From Myceligenerans pegani (GTDB lineage: Bacteria > Actinomycetota > Actinomycetes > Actinomycetales > Cellulomonadaceae): a stretch of 64,000 bases of DNA. A model generated the notes under the pieces. The model worked only from the letters and a program-made list of their open reading frames with translations. It made no database searches and had not been told where the DNA came from. Within the stretch, counting starts at the first letter, position 1; the number at the start of each line of letters is the position of its first letter. The translations under genes and the position numbers were made by a program. Of this stretch, positions 57,584 through 64,000 are shown in pieces. The DNA lies in the NCBI RefSeq assembly GCF_014892515.1, contig NZ_JADBGR010000104.1:224464-288463 (forward strand), given 5' to 3'.

Positions 57584-58602
57584 CGTTCCTCCTGGCCGAA
57601 GGCCCGGGACTGCACCAGGCGCAGGAACCCGAACGAGAGCACGAACGTCGCCACCGCGATGACCACGGACGTCGCGGCGGCCGAGTAGAGGTCGCCGCGC
57701 GTGAAGGCGTCCCGGTACACCTTCATCAGCGGGGTCCACGTGGTGGAGATCGCGTTGGACAGCGGCCGCAGGGTGGTCGGCTCGGCGAACACCTGCAGCG
57801 TCGCGATCATCGAGAACACGAAGGTCATGATGATCGCCGGCAGCACGATCGGGATCTTGATGCGCCAGGCGATGCCGATCTGCGACGCGCCGTCGAGCTC
57901 GGCGGCCTCGTACAGCTCGGACGGGACCGACTTGAGCGCCGTGTAGAGCACCACCATGTTGAACCCGATGCCGCCCCAGATCGCGATGTTGGCGACGGCG
58001 AAGATGACCAGGTTCGGCCCGAACAGCGAGGGCACCGACCAGCCGAGGCGATCGAACACCCAGTAGAACGGGCTGACCGCCGGCAGGTAGAGGAAGCCCC
58101 ACAGCAGCGACGAGATCACGGCCGGTACGGCGTAGGGCAGGAAGATCGTGATGCGGCCGAACCGGCGGGCCCGGGTCCGCCGCGCGTCGAGCAGCAGCGC
58201 GAACAGCAGCGCCGAGCCGAGCATGACGGGCACCACGATCAGGCCGTACAGCCCGATGCGGCCGACGGAGGCGAGGAACTCCGTGTCGGCGACGGCGGAC
58301 ACGTAGTTCGCCACGCCGTTCCACACCTCCTGGCGGGAGCCGGAGCCGAGGCCGAGCCCGCTCACCTTCTCGGTGCGGAAGCTGAGGTACACGGAGTACC
58401 CGATCGGCGCCGCGAGGAACAGCGTGAACAGCACGATGGCCGGGGAGAGGAACGCCCAGGGGGCGATGTGACGGCCGCGCCGCGTGGCGCCGCCGTGTCG
58501 TGCTCGCGTGCCCGAAGGCGGCGCGAGGGCGTGGGCCGACGCCGGCCGGCGGGCATCCGTGGCCCGCCGGCGCGGCGTGTCCTGCGTGATCGGTTCGGGC
58601 AT
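57580..58602 (-). CDS. Sugar ABC transporter permease (MalF type)
   Basis: A 340-residue permease with six helices after an Arg/Ala-rich cytoplasmic N-terminus of ~45 residues. The EAA motif is ELYEAAELDGASQIGIAWRI followed by KIPIVLP. Equivalent to GanP by position. It starts three bases after the binding-protein stop and overlaps the MalG-type gene. Confidence 0.9.
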   Translation of the reverse strand: MPEPITQDTPRRRATDARRPASAHALAPPSGTRARHGGATRRGRHIAPWAFLSPAIVLFTLFLAAPIGYSVYLSFRTEKVSGLGLGSGSRQEVWNGVANYVSAVADTEFLASVGRIGLYGLIVVPVMLGSALLFALLLDARRTRARRFGRITIFLPYAVPAVISSLLWGFLYLPAVSPFYWVFDRLGWSVPSLFGPNLVIFAVANIAIWGGIGFNMVVLYTALKSVPSELYEAAELDGASQIGIAWRIKIPIVLPAIIMTFVFSMIATLQVFAEPTTLRPLSNAISTTWTPLMKVYRDAFTRGDLYSAAATSVVIAVATFVLSFGFLRLVQSRAFGQEER

Positions 58603-58605
58603 ACG

Positions 58606-59913
58606 TCACTCCGCGACGTCGAAGCCGGAGTTCACCAGGTCGTCGACCGTGATCTGCTGCATCGCCTCGACGGCGGCGACGAAGGCGTCGGCCGACCTCG
58701 CCTCGGTGGCCTTGGCGAACTCGTCGTTGTAGGCGCTGTAGGCCACGTTGATGTTCGGCCCGTAGGTGAAGGGCTGCGTGGTCTGCGCGGTCTGGGCCGC
58801 GATCTCGTAGAAGTCCTCCTGGTTCGAGAAGAACTCCGGCGGCTCGGCCAGGGCGTCCTCGGAGCCGGCGACGTCGGCGGGGTAGAGGCTCGACACGTCC
58901 ACGAGGGCCTGCACCGCGACCGGGTCGGTGTTCAGCCACTCGATGAACCGCGCCGCCTGCTCCGGGTGCTCGGACTGGGTCGTGACCGCCGTCGCGGATC
59001 CGCCCCACGTGCCGGTCGCCTCCGCGGATTCGTCCCACTGCGGCATCGGCGCCATCTCCCACTTGCCGGCCGTGTCGGGGGCGTTGCTGTTCAGCACGCC
59101 GGGCGCCCAGATCGCGGACAGCCAGCCCACCTGGGTGCCGTCGTTCAGGCCCTGGTTCCACTCGGGGGTGTACATGGGCTTGTTGTCGATGACGCCCTCC
59201 TCGACGAGCCCGCCCCAGTACTCGGCCACCTGCCTGACCTCCGGGCTGTCGATGTTCACCGACCAGGACTCGCCCTCGATCCCGTACCAGGACGCGCCGG
59301 CCTGCTGGGTGAGGCCGACGAACCACCCGGCGTCGTTCGCCGAGAACGTGCCGAGGTACTTGTCCGGGTCCTTCTCGTGCAGCTCCCTGGCGACCTCGGC
59401 GTACTCCTCCCAGGTGGTCGGGACCTCGAGGTCGTACTTCTCGAAGATGTCGGCGCGGTAGTAGAACTGCATCGGCCCGGAGTCCTGCGGTACCGCGTAC
59501 ACGGCGTCGGACCCGAGCGTCACGGCGTTCCACACGCCGTCGGCGAAGTGGCCGGGAGTCTCCTCGCTCAGCAGCCCGGAGATGTCGGCAACGGCGTCGT
59601 TGGAGACGAGCTGCGGGATCTTCTGGTACTCGGCCTGCATGATGTCGGGCGCGCCGGAGCCCGCCTCGATCGCGGTGAGCAGTTTGGTGACGGCCGGGTC
59701 ACCGCCGTCCTGCTCGTTCACCACCACCTGGATGTCGGGGTTCTCGGCGTTCCAGATGTCGACGACCTCCCCGAGCCCCGCCCACGTCCAGAACGTGAGC
59801 TCGACGGGGCCCGTCGGCTCCGAGCCGTCGTCGGGGCTGCCGGAGCATCCGGCGGCGAGCAGGGCGGTGGCGGCGAGAACCGCGCCGGCCTTGGTGCCTG
59901 AAGTCAGGCGCAT
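58606..59913 (-). CDS. Sugar ABC transporter substrate-binding lipoprotein
   Basis: A 435-residue cluster-D type solute-binding protein. A lipobox LLAAGCSG lies near residue 19, followed by a Ser/Asp/Gly linker and VELTFWTWAGLGEVVDIWN. It probably captures galacto-oligosaccharides released by the GH53 enzyme, by analogy with GanS; this specificity is inferred from context. ATG 59913 has GAGGAGG nine to ten bases upstream. Confidence 0.9.
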   Translation of the reverse strand: MRLTSGTKAGAVLAATALLAAGCSGSPDDGSEPTGPVELTFWTWAGLGEVVDIWNAENPDIQVVVNEQDGGDPAVTKLLTAIEAGSGAPDIMQAEYQKIPQLVSNDAVADISGLLSEETPGHFADGVWNAVTLGSDAVYAVPQDSGPMQFYYRADIFEKYDLEVPTTWEEYAEVARELHEKDPDKYLGTFSANDAGWFVGLTQQAGASWYGIEGESWSVNIDSPEVRQVAEYWGGLVEEGVIDNKPMYTPEWNQGLNDGTQVGWLSAIWAPGVLNSNAPDTAGKWEMAPMPQWDESAEATGTWGGSATAVTTQSEHPEQAARFIEWLNTDPVAVQALVDVSSLYPADVAGSEDALAEPPEFFSNQEDFYEIAAQTAQTTQPFTYGPNINVAYSAYNDEFAKATEARSADAFVAAVEAMQQITVDDLVNSGFDVAE

Positions 59914-59987
59914 GGGTGTCCTCCTCATCAAGGACCATCGCGTGGGGCGCCCGGGACTCCCCGGCCGCGTCACGACAGTGTGAGTCT

Positions 59988-60009
59988 CCGTGCACGATGG
60001 TGTGCACGG
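59988..60009. promoter_or_regulatory. Inverted repeat in divergent galactan promoter region
   Basis: CCGTGCAC (59988-59995) and GTGCACGG (60002-60009) are perfect eight-base arms around six bases, in the 271-bp gap between the importer operon and the GH42 gene. A candidate LacI-family operator able to affect both promoters. No clear -35/-10 pair was recognised in the gap; TTGCCA at 60065 and AGCGCT at 60075 are weak further candidates. Confidence 0.5.
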
Positions 60010-60184
60010 TCACAGTAGCGATGGCACGGCGCACAGCGCAAACACCCAGTTGGAACTCACTGGCTTGCCACGACAGCGCTTCATGGTGTGGACTTGCCCC
60101 ACGAAATGCTGGGACCGCGCACAGCATCTGCCGGGGACCGGACCAGTGAGACCACGCCCACGCCGTCGTGATCGAGGAGTACCC

Positions 60185-62239
60185 ATGCCCGCAAGCACCC
60201 CACCGGTCGGACCTGCCTTCACGGGCTGGCTGCCCGGAGTCGACAGCCTCTGCTACGGGGGCGACTACAACCCCGAGCAGTGGCCTGAGGAGGTCTGGGA
60301 GGAGGACGCCCGCCTCATGCGCGAGGCCGGCGTGAACCTCGTCAGCATCGGCATCTTCAGCTGGGCGCTCCTGGAGCCGCGCGAGGGGGAGTTCGACTTC
60401 ACGTTCCTGGACCGCGTCATCGAGCTGCTGCACGCGAACGGCATCCGGGTCGACCTCGGTACACCCACCGCCGCGCCCCCGGCCTGGTTCTACGCCACCT
60501 ACCCGGAGGCGCGCGTCGTCACGCGGGACGGCGTGCCGCTGGGGCCCGGCTCGCGCGGCATGGTCTCACCGAGCTCTCCCGAGTACCGCCGGGCCTCCGT
60601 CCGGATCGCCACGGAGCTGGCCAAGCGCTACGGCAGGCACCCCGCGCTGGCGCTGTGGCACGTCCACAACGAGTACGGCGCGCCCGTCGCCGACGACTAC
60701 TCCGTGCACGCCCGGCGCGCCTGGCGCGAGTGGCTGCAGGGGCGGTACGGCACCCTCGACGCGCTGAACGCCGCGTGGGGCACCGCCTTCTGGGGCCAGG
60801 TCTACGGGGACTGGGAGCACGTCCAGGTCCCCGCGGCGTCGGCGTCGGCGGTCAACCCCGCGCAGCGGCTGGACTTCGCGCGGTTCACCGACTCCGCGCT
60901 GCTCGCCTGCTTCACCGCCGAGCGGGACGCGATCCGCGAGCACTCCGACGTGCCGGTCACCACCAACTTCATGGCCACCGAATGCCTCTCCACCGACCTG
61001 TTCCGGTGGGCGCGCGAGGTGGACATCGTCGCCAACGACCACTACCTCACCGCGGCCGACCCCCGCGGCGAGGTCGGCCTCGCGCTGGCCGCCGACCTCA
61101 CCCGGTCCGTCGCCGGCGGCAAGCCGTGGCTGCTGCTGGAGCACTCGACGTCGGCGGTCAACTGGCAGCCGCGCAACGTGGCCAAGCGTCCGGGAGAGAT
61201 GGCCCGCAACTCGCTCTCCCACCTGGGCCGCGGCGCCGACTCCATCATGTTCTTCCAGTGGCGCGCCTCCCGCTCCGGCGCGGAGAAGTTCCACTCGGCG
61301 ATGCTGCCGCACGCCGGGACGGGCAGCCGCGTGTGGCGCGAGGTGGTCGAACTCGGGCAGCACCTCGGCAAGCTCGGCGAACTGCGCGGGACCCGGGTGC
61401 GGGCCGACGTCGCGCTCCTGTGGGACTACGAGTCCTTCTGGGCCCAGGACCTCGACTGGCGTCCCAGCGAAGCGGTCAGCCACCGCGAGCGCGTCAACGC
61501 GTTCTACGACCGCCTCTGGCGTGACGGCCACACCGTGGACCTCGCCCGGCCCGAGCAGGACCTCAGCGGCTACCAGCTGGTCGTCGCCCCGGCGTCGTAC
61601 CTGCTCACCGCCGACGGCGCCGCCAACCTCACGCGGTACGTCGAGGGCGGGGGAACACTCCTGGTCTCGTACTTCTCCGGGATCGTCGACGAGCACGACG
61701 CCGTGCACCCGGGCGGCTTCCTCGCCCCGCTGCGGGACGCGCTCGGCGTGACCGTCGAGGAGTTCCTGCCGCTGCGCGCCGGCGAGAGCCTGACCGTCAG
61801 GTACGACGGCGGCCGCGGGCGGGCGGGCGCCGAGCTCACCGGGACCGTGTGGGCCGACGACCTGACCCTTGCCGGGGCTCAGGTCGTCGGCACCTACGCC
61901 GACGGGCCCAAGCCGGGCGGCGCCGCCGTCACCCGGCACCGGCACGGGACGGGTACCGGCTGGTACGTCTCCACGAACTTCGACGTCGAGACGTTGTCGG
62001 CCCTCATGGCCGACGTGTACGCCGACGCCGGGCTGCCGTCGTCGGGCGTCCCCGAGGACCTGGAGGTGATCCGCCGGCACGGCGACGACGCCGAGTACGT
62101 GATCGCGATCAACCACGGCGAGGACGCCAAGCTCCCGCTCGACGGCCCGGCCACGGACCTGCTGACCGGGGACGAGACGTCCGGAGGCGGCATGGTCGTC
62201 CCGGCCGGCGCGGTGCGAGTGCTGCGCCGCCACGGATAG
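60185..62239 (+). CDS. ganA: GH42 beta-galactosidase
   Basis: A 684-residue cytoplasmic glycosidase without signal peptide. GGDYNPEQWP near the N-terminus is the family opening. The acid/base Glu163 is in WHVHNEYGAP, and the nucleophile Glu319 is in WLLLEHSTSAVNW. A trimerisation domain and a C-terminal beta-sandwich follow. It should cleave imported galacto-oligosaccharides to galactose. ATG with GAGGAG five to six bases upstream. Divergent from its importer. Confidence 0.94.
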   Translation: MPASTPPVGPAFTGWLPGVDSLCYGGDYNPEQWPEEVWEEDARLMREAGVNLVSIGIFSWALLEPREGEFDFTFLDRVIELLHANGIRVDLGTPTAAPPAWFYATYPEARVVTRDGVPLGPGSRGMVSPSSPEYRRASVRIATELAKRYGRHPALALWHVHNEYGAPVADDYSVHARRAWREWLQGRYGTLDALNAAWGTAFWGQVYGDWEHVQVPAASASAVNPAQRLDFARFTDSALLACFTAERDAIREHSDVPVTTNFMATECLSTDLFRWAREVDIVANDHYLTAADPRGEVGLALAADLTRSVAGGKPWLLLEHSTSAVNWQPRNVAKRPGEMARNSLSHLGRGADSIMFFQWRASRSGAEKFHSAMLPHAGTGSRVWREVVELGQHLGKLGELRGTRVRADVALLWDYESFWAQDLDWRPSEAVSHRERVNAFYDRLWRDGHTVDLARPEQDLSGYQLVVAPASYLLTADGAANLTRYVEGGGTLLVSYFSGIVDEHDAVHPGGFLAPLRDALGVTVEEFLPLRAGESLTVRYDGGRGRAGAELTGTVWADDLTLAGAQVVGTYADGPKPGGAAVTRHRHGTGTGWYVSTNFDVETLSALMADVYADAGLPSSGVPEDLEVIRRHGDDAEYVIAINHGEDAKLPLDGPATDLLTGDETSGGGMVVPAGAVRVLRRHG

Positions 62240-62316
62240 CCGCTGAGTGGTTGGTGGGTTGCAGTGCAGGTGCTTGCCCGCACGGCGCGGGGAGCGAGCA
62301 ACGTCAAGGAGGACGT

Positions 62317-63963
62317 ATGCGGAAGAGACGAGTACTGATCCCGGCGGTGGCACTCGCCGTCGCCATGCCCGCGGCGCTCGCGGGCGGGGCCGCGGCGACG
62401 CCGGCGGAGCGCCCGCCGCGGGCCGACGCCGTCGCACGGAACGCGATCCAGCTGGTCAACCCCGGGTTCGAGGACGGGCTGACCGGCTGGCGGGTGTCGT
62501 CACCCACCGGTGACGCCGCCGCAGCGAAGACGGAGGCCGGCGGCGCGTCGTCGGACATGCGGCTCACGCACTGGGCCGGCCGCGACTACTCCGTGACCAC
62601 GAGCCAGCGGGTGACCGGCGTGCCGACCGGCTGGTGGACCGCCAGCGCGATGGTGAAGTCGGGCGGGGACCTCGACGCGACGGAGCTCTGGCTCTGGTGC
62701 GGCGACGGCCGGGCCGAGGCGGGCTCGACCGTCGCGGCGGTGACGGAGCAGGACGACGCGTGGGTGCGGATCGCCGTCTCGGCGTTCTCGACGGGCGGCA
62801 ACTGCACGGTGTCCGTCGCCACGAACGGCGGCGCGGGCGCGTGGGCGAACGTCGACGACGTCACCCTGGAGCGCGGGCGGGCCACGCGGGACATCCGCGG
62901 TGGTGACCTGTCGAGCCTCGCGAAGAACGAGGACTCCGGGGCCGTGTACCGCGACACCGACGGCTCGGTGGCGGACCCCGTCGACCTGCTGGCGGACCGG
63001 GGCATGAACCTGGCGCGGTTGAAGGTCTGGGTCGACCCGGCCGACGGCTACAACACGGGCGCCCGCGTGGCCGCCGCCGCGGCCCGGGCGGAGGCCGCGG
63101 GGATGGACGTCATGATCGACTTCCACTACTCCGACCGCTGGGCCGATCCCGGCGCCCAGGGGACACCCGCCGCCTGGGAGGGCGCCCCACCGGCCGAGAT
63201 GGCCGGCCTGCTCGCGGAGCACACGCGCGACGTCCTGACCACGGTGCGCGACGCCGGCGCGACGGTCGACTACGTCCAGCTCGGCAACGAGATCAATCCC
63301 GGCATGATGTGGCCGCACGGCCAGACCTGGGACGTCGATCCGGACGACGGCGTCTCCGCGCCGCAGTGGGACAACCTCGCGGCGTTCCTCACCGCCGGGC
63401 ACGATGCCACCAGGGAGGTGTTCCCCCAGGCGCGGACCCTCCTGCACCTGACGAACATCAACCGGGGGATCGACTCGCTGACCTGGTGGTTCGACGAGGT
63501 CACGGCGCGGGGTGTGCCGTTCGACCTGATCGGCCTGAGCTACTACGGCTACTGGCACGGGTCGTTCGCGGACCTGCAGGAGGCGGTGTCGACGCTCTCG
63601 GACCGGTACGACAGGGACGTGATCGTGGTGGAGGTCGCGTACCCCTTCACGCTGGACGACGACGCGCCCGCGGCGGGGAACATCATCGACCAGCCGAGCG
63701 AGCTCGTGGCCGGGTATCCGGCCACGGAGGCGGGCCAGGCGGCATGGTTCCGCGCGGTCCAGGACGTCGTCGCCTCCGCCCCGGGCGGGCGCGGCCTCGG
63801 CGTCGTGTACTGGGAGCCGGCGTGGACCGCCGTCGACGGCGGCGGCTGGGACCCGGCGGACCCGACGTCGGGCAACGCCTGGGAGAACCAGGCGATGTTC
63901 GGCTTCGACGACCGCCTGCTCCCGCTGGTGGCGGCAGAGCTGGCCCCGGACCCGACCCGCTGA
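62317..63963 (+). CDS. ganB: Secreted GH53 endo-beta-1,4-galactanase
   Basis: A 548-residue protein. Signal peptide residues 1-28. A jelly-roll carbohydrate-binding-like module spans ~43-188 (IQLVNPGFEDGLTGW opening, VDDVTLERG close). The GH53 barrel spans ~192-540, with acid/base Glu325 in QLGNEINPG and nucleophile Glu439 in VVEVAYPF. It hydrolyses arabinogalactan type I or pectic galactan outside the cell, feeding the ABC importer and GH42. AAGGAGG is five bases before the ATG. No anchor motif at the C-terminus. Confidence 0.94.
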   Translation: MRKRRVLIPAVALAVAMPAALAGGAAATPAERPPRADAVARNAIQLVNPGFEDGLTGWRVSSPTGDAAAAKTEAGGASSDMRLTHWAGRDYSVTTSQRVTGVPTGWWTASAMVKSGGDLDATELWLWCGDGRAEAGSTVAAVTEQDDAWVRIAVSAFSTGGNCTVSVATNGGAGAWANVDDVTLERGRATRDIRGGDLSSLAKNEDSGAVYRDTDGSVADPVDLLADRGMNLARLKVWVDPADGYNTGARVAAAAARAEAAGMDVMIDFHYSDRWADPGAQGTPAAWEGAPPAEMAGLLAEHTRDVLTTVRDAGATVDYVQLGNEINPGMMWPHGQTWDVDPDDGVSAPQWDNLAAFLTAGHDATREVFPQARTLLHLTNINRGIDSLTWWFDEVTARGVPFDLIGLSYYGYWHGSFADLQEAVSTLSDRYDRDVIVVEVAYPFTLDDDAPAAGNIIDQPSELVAGYPATEAGQAAWFRAVQDVVASAPGGRGLGVVYWEPAWTAVDGGGWDPADPTSGNAWENQAMFGFDDRLLPLVAAELAPDPTR

Positions 63964-64000
63964 GCCACCCCTGGCGTGGTCGGTCGGATGTCGGGTGGTC

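Noticed and set aside
59980..60185. Possible cytoplasmic N-terminal extension of the GH42 enzyme from 59990
   Set aside because: The extra sequence has no homology pattern and contains the divergent regulatory region; GAGGAG stands before the ATG at 60185.

Overview
The window is about 64 kb of very GC-rich, gene-dense DNA from an actinobacterium. The best guess is a Micrococcales member of the Promicromonosporaceae/Cellulomonadaceae type. That rests on the conserved cluster HIT-phoH-ybeY-CBS hemolysin-era...leuA...recO-uppS...glyS with zinc ABC genes and zur, on IdeR/DtxR-, Zur- and LexA-like boxes of actinobacterial form, on many GTG starts, and on frequent 4-bp stop/start overlaps. The genus is inference. 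No rRNA, tRNA, CRISPR array or intact insertion sequence was seen.

Layout. 1-2.1 kb (minus): a BON-type protein running off the left edge and a membrane-anchored helix-hairpin-helix protein with a duplicated module. 2.3-14.3 kb (plus): core block of HIT protein, phoH, ybeY, CBS/CorC membrane protein, era, an alpha/beta hydrolase, a membrane protein with a C-terminal variant leucine-rich repeat, alaA, and leuA preceded by a leucine-rich leader peptide and attenuator-like hairpins. 14.7-18.0 kb: a membrane protein with an L7/L12-like C-terminus, acetamidase and amidase. 17.9-20.8 kb (minus): MFS exporter, NmrA-type reductase and Dabb protein, facing a LuxR/LAL regulator whose reading frame is broken just before its DNA-binding domain.

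23.7-35.4 kb (plus): a coupled purine-degradation operon comprising uraD, uraH, urate oxidase, allantoinase, PucG, allantoate amidohydrolase, an RpiR regulator, xanthine dehydrogenase in two polypeptides, guanine deaminase and a MobA/MocA-like nucleotidyltransferase. Together these would take guanine/xanthine via urate and allantoin to ureidoglycine, transaminated to oxalurate. 35.4-37.0 kb: uppS and recO (minus). 37.2-40.1 kb: cytochrome bd-type oxidase with a short subunit II, and a small membrane protein.

40.2-46.4 kb (minus): a ferric-siderophore ABC importer with IdeR-like boxes, split by a DUF222/HNH gene carrying a LexA-like box. 46.5-47.3 kb: a secreted Nep1-like (NLP) protein. 47.5-48.9 kb: glyS. 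49.0-52.2 kb (plus): znuA-znuC-znuB-zur with a Zur-like box over the znuA promoter and start. 52.3-54.8 kb: MerR regulator with a quinone oxidoreductase, then PadR with a PspC-domain protein. 54.8-55.6 kb (minus): a HEPN/MNT toxin-antitoxin pair whose antitoxin carries its own HTH. 55.7-64 kb: a galactan-utilisation locus, with a sugar ABC importer and LacI regulator (minus) divergent from a GH42 beta-galactosidase and a secreted GH53 endo-galactanase (plus).

A recurring regulatory theme is a TANNNT hexamer six or seven bases before the start codon, which suggests many leaderless transcripts.
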